Positions 34,703 to 42,250 of a stretch of DNA of 57,581 bases are shown here, one piece after another. Position 1 is the first letter of the stretch. Each line of letters starts with the position of its first letter. The DNA comes from Vulcanimicrobiota bacterium (GTDB lineage Bacteria > Vulcanimicrobiota > JAJTBE01): assembly GCA_021107945.1 (NCBI GenBank), contig JAIORV010000092.1, positions 1 to 57,581 of the forward strand, in the 5' to 3' direction. The position numbers were made by a program, and so were the translations under genes. The notes beneath the pieces were generated by a model. That model worked only from the letters and a program-made list of their open reading frames with translations, was not told where the DNA came from and ran no database searches.

Positions 34703-34880
34703 GAACTGTTCGATTTTATTATAACATCTGCCGTGTCTTTCAGCAATACAATTATATGGATCTGTAGGGGTGATGTCAAGGAGATATAGGATTTTTTAAT
34801 CTAATGTCTCTTTTTTTTCTTTTCCTCCGGGTTCTCTTCCACAATTTTATTCCATAAAAGCTATGGTAAAGTTATGGTTC

Positions 34881-35050
34881 ATCTGATAGATTTTGTCCGA
34901 AATCTTTTTTCGGTTGTCCTCCGAAGACCAATTCCTGCATTCCTTACAGGGAAGCCACTGAAGTGGCTAAAAAAGTAAGGGGATGGAATTCTTTTCTTCC
35001 CCCGGGGGTTATTCTAATGGGACAAACCGGTGGGGTATTCTCATAGAGGT
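34881..35050 (+). repeat. ~170-bp dispersed repeat, copy 1
   Basis: The block runs from ATCTGATAGATTTTGTC through CTGCATTCCTTACAGGGAAG, the AGCCACTGAAGTGGCT hairpin (34953-34968) and GGGGGTTATTCTAATGGGAC. The same order of segments occurs at 54925-55095 in the same orientation. It has no coding capacity and ends just before the regulator promoter. Confidence 0.75.
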
Positions 35051-35066
35051 TAATAGTTAATCCCTC

Positions 35067-35125
35067 TTGACACATTCGAAAAGATATGTTAAAATATGTT
35101 ATGTTTGAAACATTCCAAACATAAC
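35067..35125 (+). promoter_or_regulatory. strong promoter with overlapping palindromic operator
   Basis: TTGACA (35067-35072) and TAAAAT (35090-35095) are 17 nt apart, close to sigma-70 consensus. Immediately downstream, GTTATGTTTG (35098-35107) and CAAACATAAC (35116-35125) are perfect 10-bp inverted arms around 8 nt, covering the expected start of transcription. A bound dimeric winged-helix protein there would block initiation, so autorepression by the following regulator is likely. Confidence 0.75.
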
Positions 35126-35152
35126 AAACCTAAAACAGCGGAGGTGGCAATT

Positions 35153-35683
35153 ATGCACCGGAATCTTACGAAAGTTCAGGAGAACATTATCGGCTTTGCC
35201 AGGGAAACTCTGGACACATTCGAGATAAACAACAAGAAACCTGTGGTCTTATGTGCCCTGTCGGTTGCGGAAAAACCTCTGACAAAAGATGAACTTGCAA
35301 AGAGAACAGGACTAAATGAGGACGACTTCAACAAGGCAATGGAAAAACTCCTGGAAAAGGAAATTGTTGTCGAGTCGAGCGGGGGCAGCGGCACCTATGA
35401 ACTCAATCATGATGTTGAGAAGGTAATGATTCGAAGGATCAGGTCTCACATGGAAAGCGTCATGGACAACATGCAGGAGAAGTGTGACGAATCGAGGAAG
35501 CTCCTTGACTCAGGAAGACAGGAATTTGACAACTACGACATATTGATGGAGAAATTCCTTCGATGCAGAATCAAAAAGGGTGAGATGATTCACAGGTTAA
35601 TCCGGAAGAAGATGGTACTGTTCAACTTCCTGGAGACCGGCGAAGTGGAGAAAGAAGAAATCAAGAAAATATCCATCGAGTAA
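35153..35683 (+). CDS. winged-helix regulator, MarR/GbsR-like (first of pair)
   Basis: A 176-residue protein. I start it at the ATG at 35153, where GGAGGT lies 7 nt upstream. Residues 30-85 look like a winged helix: VVLCALSVAEKPLTKDELAKRTGL, then FNKAMEKLLEKEIVVESS and the wing SGGSGTYELN. Residues 90-150 form a long amphipathic helix with a Cys at the DNKYD-like middle (QEKCDESRKLL), probably for dimerisation. The promoter carries a 28-bp palindrome, suggesting autoregulation. The next gene, also a winged-helix regulator, starts 12 nt later; both end in a similar Lys/Ile/Glu-rich tail (KKISIE, KKIEIE), pointing to a shared fold or paralogy. Confidence 0.7.
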   Translation: MHRNLTKVQENIIGFARETLDTFEINNKKPVVLCALSVAEKPLTKDELAKRTGLNEDDFNKAMEKLLEKEIVVESSGGSGTYELNHDVEKVMIRRIRSHMESVMDNMQEKCDESRKLLDSGRQEFDNYDILMEKFLRCRIKKGEMIHRLIRKKMVLFNFLETGEVEKEEIKKISIE

Positions 35684-35695
35684 AAGGGAAATAAT

Positions 35696-36241
35696 ATGCA
35701 CGAGAACTTTATTGAAGCACAGGAAATATTTATCGAATATGGAGCGCGTATTGGCGAGGTAATGGGGTTGAGTGAAGGAATGGCGGGAATTGTCGCATTC
35801 ATGTATATCAACCCCCAGCCCGCTTCAATCCGGGAAATATGCGAGCGACTCGACCTTACCAAGGGGACGGTCAGCGTGTATCTTCGCATGCTTGAAGAGA
35901 GGAAAATCATAGTCCGCTCATGGGTAAAGAAAAAAGGCAGGCGAAAATATTACGAGATTAATTCCAGGCTCTGGAGCGACCTTGTAAAAGATCTAAGGGA
36001 AAGGACAAGGAAACGAATGGAGCTTATGGAGACCGCAATTGACGGCAGCATGGAAATGATTCAAAAAGATCAGGATGAATACGAGGGTGAGGATCGACTC
36101 ATTTCCAAGCTTCTCATAGAGCGTCTTGAGAAGATCAGAGAAATAAACAAGCTCACTACCAAAGTGTTTGAAATCTTGCATCCCGACGAATCAGACCTGA
36201 CAGGCGCCATGAGCAGGTTGAAGAAGATTGAGATTGAGTGA
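35696..36241 (+). CDS. GbsR/MarR-type transcriptional regulator (second of pair)
   Basis: A 181-residue GbsR-like regulator. The N-terminal ARIGEVMGLSEGMAGIVAFM leads into the winged helix: PASIREICERLDLTKGTVSV, then LRMLEERKIIVRSWVKKKGR and KYYEINSRLW. A C-terminal helical region (about 95-181) fits the dimerisation part. GbsR proteins repress osmolyte or efflux genes. It is 12 nt after the first regulator, with AAAGGGA upstream, so one operon. The Get3-like ATPase gene follows after a 231-nt gap filled with repeats and may or may not share the transcript. Confidence 0.8.
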   Translation: MHENFIEAQEIFIEYGARIGEVMGLSEGMAGIVAFMYINPQPASIREICERLDLTKGTVSVYLRMLEERKIIVRSWVKKKGRRKYYEINSRLWSDLVKDLRERTRKRMELMETAIDGSMEMIQKDQDEYEGEDRLISKLLIERLEKIREINKLTTKVFEILHPDESDLTGAMSRLKKIEIE

Positions 36242-36249
36242 GCCCGGAT

Positions 36250-36396
36250 GTGTTTTTTCACCGCAAAGACCACAAAGGGGTTCTGAGAATGGATAACACA
36301 GTCCGGAATTGTAGGAGGGACGTCCCCGTCCCGATAAATGGATAGCACAGGATGCATATGTTTTTTTACCACGAAGCCACGGAGTTCACGAAGGAA
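36250..36396 (+). repeat. cluster of three dispersed repeats
   Basis: TTTTTCACCGCAAAGACCAC (36252-36271), GTAGGAGGGACGTCCCCGTC (from 36311) and TTTACCACGAAGCCACGGAG (from 36365) lie in a row. Each belongs to a separate family found elsewhere in the window. No gene is seen in 36242-36472. Confidence 0.7.
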
Positions 36397-36472
36397 AAGA
36401 TGGATGACGGAGGCCGGATCCCGTTTTCCACCTCTCACCTCTCGCCTCCAATGCAGTAAAGGATGATCTTCT

Positions 36473-37633
36473 ATGAGAGTTATAATAGTCACAGGGAAAG
36501 GCGGGGTCGGCAAGACGAGTATTGCCGCCGCTACAGCCCTTCGCACAAGTAAATCGGGACTAAAAACCCTTGTAATGAGCACCGACTCTGCCCACAGCTT
36601 GTCCGATTCGTTTGATTTTGTGCTTGGGGCGGAGCCTACCCCCATAACGGACAATCTCCATGGGCAGGAAGTTGATACCCGCATCGAGCTATTGAAACAA
36701 TGGGGCAATATAAAGAAATTCGTAAGTTCAACCCTGCAGGCCAGAGGGGTTGAGAGTGTCGTTGCCGAGGAGATATCGGTTTTCCCCGGAATGGAGGAGC
36801 TTTTCAGCTTACTTCTGGTGAAGAAATATTATAACGACGGTAATTATGATGTGGTCATCCTGGATTGCGCCCCCACAAGCTCGACAATTCGCCTTTTAAG
36901 TTTCCCCGAAGTTTGCAAATGGTACCTCCACAAGATATTTCCAATTCAAAGACACCTGGCAAAATTCGCCCGTCCCATCGCCGGCAAGATTTATGATGTG
37001 AATATTCCAGATGACGGTGTTTTTTCCGATATTCAAAATCTCATAATGTCTCTTGACGGCATAAAGGAGATACTCACGGACAGCAGCATCACAACGGTCA
37101 GACTTGTTATCAACCTTGAAAAAATGGTCATCCGGGAGGCGCAGAGGGCGTTTACATACATGAACATGTTCGGGTACATGGTGGATTCCGTTTTTATCAA
37201 CAGAATCTTTCCGCCGGAGATTGGCGACGGCTACATGGAAAAGTGGAAAGATATTCAAAAAAAATATTCCAAACAGGCCGAGGAAGCATTCTCTCCCCTT
37301 CGCATATTCAGAGCGAACCTTATGGACAATGAAGTTCTTGGGGTCCAACAACTTGAAAGGTTCGGCGATCATATATTCGGGGAAGAAAATCCCGCCGATG
37401 TATTTTGCAGGGAAAAACCTATAAAGATAAACAAGGAGAACGGCAAATTTGTTCTCCAATGGCACATACCAGGTGTTAATAAAGAAGAGGTTGATATGTG
37501 GATAAAGGGAGATAATCTTATCCTCAAGACCCCGAAATATATGCGCAACATGTTACTGCCGTCGGCGCTCGCCGGCAAGGAGATAGGCGGGGCGAAGTTC
37601 CATAAGGATTACCTTGATATTACATTTTCATGA
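36473..37633 (+). CDS. ArsA/Get3-family ATPase with HSP20-like C-terminal domain
   Basis: A 386-residue single-ATPase ArsA/Get3-like protein. The deviant P-loop is VTGKGGVGKTSIA (6-18), switch I is STDSAHSLSD, and switch II is VILDCAPTSST. The C-terminal part (about 315-386; WHIPGVNKEEVDMWIKGDNL) resembles the ArsA_HSP20 alpha-crystallin-like domain. The family moves metalloids or delivers tail-anchored membrane proteins. No arsenite pump (ArsB) or ArsR site is visible, and no CxxC metal site is evident. A membrane-protein or stress-related role is therefore more likely than arsenic export. It starts with ATG after a repeat-rich gap; AGGATGATC upstream is a weak ribosome site. Confidence 0.88.
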   Translation: MRVIIVTGKGGVGKTSIAAATALRTSKSGLKTLVMSTDSAHSLSDSFDFVLGAEPTPITDNLHGQEVDTRIELLKQWGNIKKFVSSTLQARGVESVVAEEISVFPGMEELFSLLLVKKYYNDGNYDVVILDCAPTSSTIRLLSFPEVCKWYLHKIFPIQRHLAKFARPIAGKIYDVNIPDDGVFSDIQNLIMSLDGIKEILTDSSITTVRLVINLEKMVIREAQRAFTYMNMFGYMVDSVFINRIFPPEIGDGYMEKWKDIQKKYSKQAEEAFSPLRIFRANLMDNEVLGVQQLERFGDHIFGEENPADVFCREKPIKINKENGKFVLQWHIPGVNKEEVDMWIKGDNLILKTPKYMRNMLLPSALAGKEIGGAKFHKDYLDITFS

Positions 37634-37687
37634 ATTGTGTCATTGCCTGCAGCTTGACGTTTTTTGAAGATGGGGTTTGGGGAAGTC

Positions 37688-37716
37688 TTGTTATGAAATA
37701 TAATTAACGTTATAAT
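37688..37716 (+). promoter_or_regulatory. sigma-70-type promoter
   Basis: TTGTTA (37688-37693) and TATAAT (37711-37716) with a 17-nt spacer lie 64 nt before the start of the exported PHP-like protein gene. Confidence 0.6.
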
Positions 37717-37779
37717 ATCAAGAGAAACGGAAATATTTCCCGCTTCCCGCTTTCCATTTCCTGTGTAGAGGTGAACCAA

Positions 37780-39453
37780 GTGAAAAATCTAAGAATATTA
37801 CTCACATTTATACTCATATTTGTCTTTATTATTGGAATGTCTGCGTCACAAATTATTCCCGCTCTTGCACAATCCCCTCCCCCTATCGTCCCGGGTGGGT
37901 ATGCCACATGGGACGCAAAAGATCAAAACGGCGTTATGAAACAGATGAGGAAGCTGACAGGGCATTTCAATGTCAATTCGAAAGTCAGCACATCCGATCC
38001 TGAAAATTGCGGAAATTGCGGAAAAAACTTCGATGAGCTTTTGAACCAGGCAGAGATTATGGGACTTAATTTTTTGGCTTTTACCGACAACAGCGTTAAC
38101 CTCTCATCAAGGGTGTTTTTCCTTTTAAGAGGGGTACTTCTTGCAAGAGCAACCGGCGACAAACCTTCCCTCTGCGGATTCAACTGGACGGGAAACGCCG
38201 GCATTTCTATGAGTTCTCTTGCCGGCATATCGGTTGTGGGATGTGACAATTTTGCCTATTATTCATCAAGTGGAAGTGAAATTCCGGTCGGCGCCGCATA
38301 CCGCGAACTGGATTATATCCTTCCCAACATGAGTGATTCCGAAGGAAATCCCGTCTATATATCAGAGAAAACATATGTTAACATAATCAGTAACGGAAAG
38401 TATAAATATCAATCCTCTTCCACATACAATCAGATTGATAGCCTGCTGAACGAATATGTTGAGCATTGGACTAACGAGGGCATAAACCTCGATTTTATCC
38501 TTGGCGGAGAAACGCTCAAGGAATTGAGACTGGATCTTGAAAACCGTTTTGACACATTAAATCAGACTCTGGGCTTGAGAGTACCGAAGGTTAATTTTGA
38601 CGATCTCAATAACTGGATACAAATGGAGGGCAATTCGAACCTCTATCTTTCTGCAATGTTCTGCTACCCCGTGGGGGGAGATTCGGTGGAGGAATGGGCG
38701 GAGGAATTTTTTAAACAGAAATACAGCGATAACGCCGCAAAATATTTTACCCTGGCTGAAGTGAGAACGGAGGGAGCCAATCTTGACACAACATTATACC
38801 ACGCCGCCCTGGCAAACGGATGGAAGGTATCCCCCGCAACGGCACTTAACAATACCAACGAGATTCCAGCAATTGCACAGAACTTCTATACGGGAGCATG
38901 GTCGGAAGCGCCACAGTCAACCGATGCAAAAGCATATATGAGGAATTTGCTTGAAGCTTTCAGGAAGAGAAGAACATTTGTCAGCAATATGAGAGAGGGA
39001 CTCATTCGATTCTATGCCAGAGATAGCCTTAATCAGACCGCCGCTCTTATGGGAGACACAATAACACAGGACAAAGGAGTGTTAATTCATCTCAACATCG
39101 GCTATCCAAAGATAAGTAACCGTATCTATCTATTCAGACCAAGGCTTATTATTGTCTATACCGACGGGGAATCCAAGAGCTATCCCTTCTTTTCATACTA
39201 TAAGGATATCACGGGACCCGGGCCGGGAGATCTCAGAATCGACAGGGATTATGAAAGATGTGTTGATTCTTTGAAGAATATCAGTAGTTTTTATTGTATT
39301 ATTGATTGCTACGAAGTTATGGGTGAATCCGGGGGTAAAAAGCAATACGAGGATACATGGTCATATTACAAGCTCTGGAAATACTTCAAAGATGATAAAC
39401 TCACAACCACACATTCTCAAATGGTTTCAGGCCCCATTTTCGTGGAGATATAA
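37780..39453 (+). CDS. exported PHP/CehA-McbA-like protein lacking metal ligands
   Basis: A 557-residue exported protein. I prefer the GTG at 37780, where AGAGGTG lies 7 nt upstream, over the GTG at 37771. A signal peptide spans about 1-29 (cleavage after PALA). The order of motifs follows secreted PHP-domain metallohydrolases: KLTGHFNVNSKVS at the HxH position, AEIMGLNFLAFTDNS where TDH is expected, and LYHAALANGWKVSPATALNN where the family has a DxH segment. In each case the metal-binding His/Asp is missing or replaced (HFN, TDN, LNN). The fold may be retained without catalysis. Several Cys (CGNCGK near 70, CGFNW) are extra. It is monocistronic with its own promoter. Confidence 0.65.
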   Translation: MKNLRILLTFILIFVFIIGMSASQIIPALAQSPPPIVPGGYATWDAKDQNGVMKQMRKLTGHFNVNSKVSTSDPENCGNCGKNFDELLNQAEIMGLNFLAFTDNSVNLSSRVFFLLRGVLLARATGDKPSLCGFNWTGNAGISMSSLAGISVVGCDNFAYYSSSGSEIPVGAAYRELDYILPNMSDSEGNPVYISEKTYVNIISNGKYKYQSSSTYNQIDSLLNEYVEHWTNEGINLDFILGGETLKELRLDLENRFDTLNQTLGLRVPKVNFDDLNNWIQMEGNSNLYLSAMFCYPVGGDSVEEWAEEFFKQKYSDNAAKYFTLAEVRTEGANLDTTLYHAALANGWKVSPATALNNTNEIPAIAQNFYTGAWSEAPQSTDAKAYMRNLLEAFRKRRTFVSNMREGLIRFYARDSLNQTAALMGDTITQDKGVLIHLNIGYPKISNRIYLFRPRLIIVYTDGESKSYPFFSYYKDITGPGPGDLRIDRDYERCVDSLKNISSFYCIIDCYEVMGESGGKKQYEDTWSYYKLWKYFKDDKLTTTHSQMVSGPIFVEI

Positions 39454-39462
39454 AAGTATCTA

Positions 39463-39516
39463 TTCACCGCAAAGACCACAGAGAATTTTGTAGGAGGGAC
39501 GTCCCCGTCCCGATAA
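39463..39516 (+). repeat. CCGCAAAG and GGGACG dispersed repeats
   Basis: TTCACCGCAAAGACCACAGA (39463-39482) is followed by GTAGGAGGGACGTCCCCGTC (from 39490). The same pair, in the same order, occurs at 36252-36339, so the two repeats may travel together. They start 9 nt after a stop codon. Confidence 0.7.
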
Positions 39517-39655
39517 TATCTCTTCACGCCCTTTGCTTCTTTGCGGAGGCGGGGCACAGATCCCCGAAAAGAAAAACGGGACACTTACTACATTTATTCC
39601 TGAATAGCGTTGTCCGCGTTTAACATATTTTGTTTATTTATTTATTGTTTAATGC

Positions 39656-40039
39656 TTACATCTTTTCTGCCAGTTTTGCACCGCCTGCACAAAGAGCGAC
39701 TCCAGCTCCACCGCCAAGAATACCTCCTACGACGGCTCCAACAGCGCCACCAATGACGGCTGCGCCGGCAAAAGCTCCTCCAGTGGCTGCAACGGCAGTA
39801 ACTCCGAGAAGCAATATCCCCGCTTTTACAAAGCCCTTCAATACTCCTGATGATGCAGGTCCGCTTCCCTGGCTGCTTTTTCCCAGGAAAGATTTTACGC
39901 CCATCAGATGGGAATCCTTTGCCTCACTTTTTTTAAAGCTGTCACCTTTTATTACAGCAGAAGGCTTTTTCTGAGCAGCTTTTGTGGTTTTATTTAAATT
40001 AGCTGTTAAAGCTTGCTGTCCTATTGGTTGCATAGTCAT
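39656..40039 (-). CDS. small Gly/Ala-rich protein with glycine-zipper membrane segment
   Basis: A 127-residue protein. Residues 1-70 are polar and basic with a GDSFKKS motif (about 42-48). Residues 72-127 are a Gly/Ala/Val-rich hydrophobic stretch with GxxxG-type spacing (GGAFAGAAVIGGAVGAVVGG), likely one or two membrane helices. The start is decided by the GGAGG at 40052-40048: only the ATG at 40039 lies at a normal 8-nt distance, while the earlier in-frame ATG at 40045 is 2 nt away. Glycine zippers occur in small outer-membrane and pore-forming proteins. The GDSF motif recurs in the clostripain-type protease at 6640. Function unknown. Confidence 0.6.
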   Translation of the reverse strand: MTMQPIGQQALTANLNKTTKAAQKKPSAVIKGDSFKKSEAKDSHLMGVKSFLGKSSQGSGPASSGVLKGFVKAGILLLGVTAVAATGGAFAGAAVIGGAVGAVVGGILGGGAGVALCAGGAKLAEKM

Positions 40040-40182
40040 TTTCATAACCTCCAAAAAATTTAAATATTGTTTCTTATTTATGTGTCCATTTTAACATTAT
40101 TTGTAGCGAAGTCAATATTCATGTTGTTAACAAAAAGTAAACAAATGAAAGATATGAATTATGTCCCCATTATCTAAAATTC

Positions 40183-40279
40183 CGCCTTTCTCAACACTCT
40201 CTTCTCCCACCTCCCTTTTCCCAATTCCCTTTCCCCTTTCCCCTTCCCTTTTCCCATTTCCCTCTTCCCATTTCCCTTA
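40183..40279 (+). repeat. polypyrimidine low-complexity tract
   Basis: About 95 nt of nearly pure C and T (TTCCC-type units such as CCCTTTTCCCAATTCCC). It lies in the 319-nt gap between divergent genes (40040-40358). No gene is seen in that gap; the rest is AT-rich. Confidence 0.75.
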
Positions 40280-40358
40280 ACGTGAGGCAGGGAAATCAAT
40301 ATTAAAATCTAACATTTCATTACCATAAGGAAAATATTTTTTTAAGGATGATTATCAT

Positions 40359-41105
40359 ATGTACAAGGTTGAAGAATTATTCATGGTTCTTTCAAAAGAA
40401 AAAAAGGATCTAAAGCCCAATCATGCCTATAAACCTGCAGAAGAAGGCCTTTTGAAGGCAATGTTTTTTTTTAGGTGGCTCAATAAAAAGGATTACAAGA
40501 ATACCGATAAAGTGGTGGAAGCTTTTGTCAAAAACAAAATCCCCGAGCAACAGCTTGAGCATTACGGATGTGCCCTGAATATGATAGACAATTACGAAAC
40601 GGAAGAAGAAGTCAAGAAGGCGATTGTCTATATAAACGAGGAATATAAAAAGAAAACAGGGAAAGAAATCCTTGACTCCATCCCGGAGCCTAAAATACGA
40701 AGACGGGTAATGAAAAATGTCTATATTGCCTACAAGGAATCACTCGACAGGCTGAAAAACCGTGCCAGGGCGCTAAAATCATTTATAACAATATTATGGG
40801 TTGCTATAGCAATTCTTTTATTCACCAACGTTGCGCTGGTTTTAACCGGAATTTATCACGTATTACTTATAAAAATAATTCCGGGAGTTTTGAGCGGGAA
40901 TGAATTTCTATTACAATATGGCGGAAACATCCTGGGAGCACTCCTATTCATTATCCCATCATTGATTATCATCTTCGTATTCAGACACAGGATAAATGAA
41001 TTCAGCAAGAAAAGCAGCGTTTATCCTGAGTTCATAAGCTTGATGGAAAACAACCTGAATGAATTTAAAATGAAACTTAAAGAACTGAATGTGAATGTGG
41101 AATAA
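40359..41105 (+). CDS. unknown protein with two transmembrane helices
   Basis: A 248-residue protein not assigned to a family. Residues 1-140 are soluble and helical, rich in Lys and Glu (YKPAEEGLLKAMFFFRWL, EKEILDSIPEPKIRRRV-like segments). Two hydrophobic helices follow (about 143-166 and 183-207), then a basic cytoplasmic tail (from RHRINEFSKK). The pattern is a cytoplasmic helical domain with a C-proximal membrane hairpin. A start with AAGGATG upstream is reasonable. It is a single gene; tRNA genes follow on the same strand. What it does cannot be read from sequence. Confidence 0.65.
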   Translation: MYKVEELFMVLSKEKKDLKPNHAYKPAEEGLLKAMFFFRWLNKKDYKNTDKVVEAFVKNKIPEQQLEHYGCALNMIDNYETEEEVKKAIVYINEEYKKKTGKEILDSIPEPKIRRRVMKNVYIAYKESLDRLKNRARALKSFITILWVAIAILLFTNVALVLTGIYHVLLIKIIPGVLSGNEFLLQYGGNILGALLFIIPSLIIIFVFRHRINEFSKKSSVYPEFISLMENNLNEFKMKLKELNVNVE

Positions 41106-41157
41106 ATTATACCTGAATGGATAAGCTGTATTCACAAAATCATGTCTTATTACTTGG

Positions 41158-41229
41158 GCGATGGGACGCCGCCCCCACCATTATAACAATGTTGGTGACT
41201 GCGGCGGTGGCTGCGGCGTCTCGCCGCAG
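41158..41229 (+). repeat. GC-rich repeat, copy 1 (inverted copy at 55249-55309)
   Basis: GGGACGCCGCCCCCACCATT and CTGCGGCGTCTCGCCGCAG flank an ATAACAA core. The 55249-55309 segment is its reverse complement with small differences. CTGCGGCGTCTCGCCGCAG can itself fold as a hairpin. Confidence 0.75.
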
Positions 41230-41317
41230 AAAAAAGATAAAGAAAAACCATTTTTTCGACAGCCCCCATACCAGGCTTCCGTATTCCATTATCCAATCGG
41301 AACTTGTTCTTTACCTC

Positions 41318-41345
41318 TTGACATGATGTTTTATATATGTTAAAT
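41318..41345 (+). promoter_or_regulatory. promoter for the tRNA-Ile/Ala pair
   Basis: TTGACA (41318-41323) with TTAAAT (41340-41345) at 16 nt, or TAAATT at 17 nt. The -10 lies about 20 nt upstream of the tRNA-Ile gene. Confidence 0.6.
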
Positions 41346-41363
41346 TATGGATGTTCTTTAAGC

Positions 41364-41437
<74 letters not shown>

Positions 41438-41504
41438 TTACAAAAGTAAGATGTTGGTTTTCCAGCATCTTAAAGTATTTGTAAGTTTTCGTTTTTCACA
41501 ACTT

Positions 41505-41577
41505 GGGGATGTAGCTCAGCTGGGAGAGCGCCTCCCTTGCACGGAGGAGGCCGTCGGTTCGAGTCCGTCCATCTCCA
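41505..41577 (+). tRNA. tRNA-Ala (UGC)
   Basis: GGGGATG pairs with CATCTCC and includes the G3-U70 wobble that defines alanine tRNAs; discriminator is A. The anticodon loop CTTGCAC gives TGC. The T loop TTCGAGT is canonical. CCA is not encoded. It lies 67 nt after tRNA-Ile, and no rRNA gene is near. Confidence 0.96.
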
Positions 41578-41593
41578 TTACAAGAGTAACGAG

Positions 41594-41628
41594 AAAAACC
41601 CGTGGTTTCAAGTGAATCACGGGTTTTT
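41594..41628 (+). terminator. intrinsic terminator after tRNA-Ala
   Basis: AAAAACCCGTG (41594-41604) and CACGGGTTTTT (41618-41628) form a perfect 11-bp stem ending in a T run, 17 nt after the tRNA. Confidence 0.85.
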
Positions 41629-41685
41629 GTTATTGTCGATAGAGTCCAGGAAATTTATTTAATATAGTTTCTTCCTAAAACCCTA

Positions 41686-41714
41686 TTGACAGGAAGTAAA
41701 TTATCAGCTATAAT
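41686..41714 (+). promoter_or_regulatory. perfect-consensus sigma-70 promoter
   Basis: TTGACA (41686-41691) and TATAAT (41709-41714) with exactly 17 nt between them. The following AATAAGCTATGATAATC tract repeats AATAAGCT at about 41752 and may hold an operator. It drives the HTH gene at 41768. Confidence 0.85.
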
Positions 41715-41767
41715 AAGCTATGATAATCAATGAGTATTAACAATAAGCTTTAAAGGGAGGTGGATCG

Positions 41768-42022
41768 GTGGAAAAAGATATTCTTAACGTGGAAGAAGCG
41801 GCCGCTTTTTTGAAAACTTCGAAGCCTACATTCTATCGATGGCTGGGACAGGGCAAAATTAAGGGATTCAAGGTTGGGAGGGAATGGCGGTTCTATAAAT
41901 CGGACCTTGTTTCATTTATGGAATCATCAGACCAGGAAAAAGAGTCGCTAAAAAAGGAACTTCGAAGAATGGATGATTACTTTGCAGAAAGACTGAAGAA
42001 AAAAGGAATTCAAATTGATTGA
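41768..42022 (+). CDS. excisionase-family (MerR-fold) DNA-binding protein
   Basis: An 84-residue protein. Residues 5-55 are the classic winged helix of the excisionase/BldC-like family: LNVEEAAAFLKTSKPTFYRW, then GKIKGFKVGREWRFYKSDL. The remaining 30 residues are a basic, probably coiled helix. The GTG start has GGGAGG 7 nt before it. A perfect consensus promoter drives it. It sits 229 nt upstream of a GspE/PilB-like ATPase; small HTH proteins of this type precede or are fused to such ATPases in other bacteria. It could regulate that gene. No integrase or phage genes are near, so a real excisionase role is unlikely. The gap 42023-42250 holds repeats only, including a CTGGTCTCTCGACCAGC palindrome near 42130. 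Confidence 0.85.
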   Translation: MEKDILNVEEAAAFLKTSKPTFYRWLGQGKIKGFKVGREWRFYKSDLVSFMESSDQEKESLKKELRRMDDYFAERLKKKGIQID

Positions 42023-42250
42023 TCCCTCATTTTAAGTGTATTTCGTAACTATTCACCGCAGAGAACGCTGAGGGCGCAGAGTTTTTAATGATGTTTAACT
42101 TTAGACAATTATTAATTCCATTATATTTGGGTAGATGCTGGTCTCTCGACCAGCATAAAACGTTGCAAAATCGTGGTTGAAATCCCCGCAAAAAGGGGCT
42201 GAATAGTTACTGTATTTCTATCATAATATCAGATCAAAAGGAGGTAAAAT

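Noticed and set aside
41768-42022. Genuine phage or integrative-element excisionase
   Set aside because: The fold is shared with ordinary regulators, and no integrase or attachment site is present nearby.
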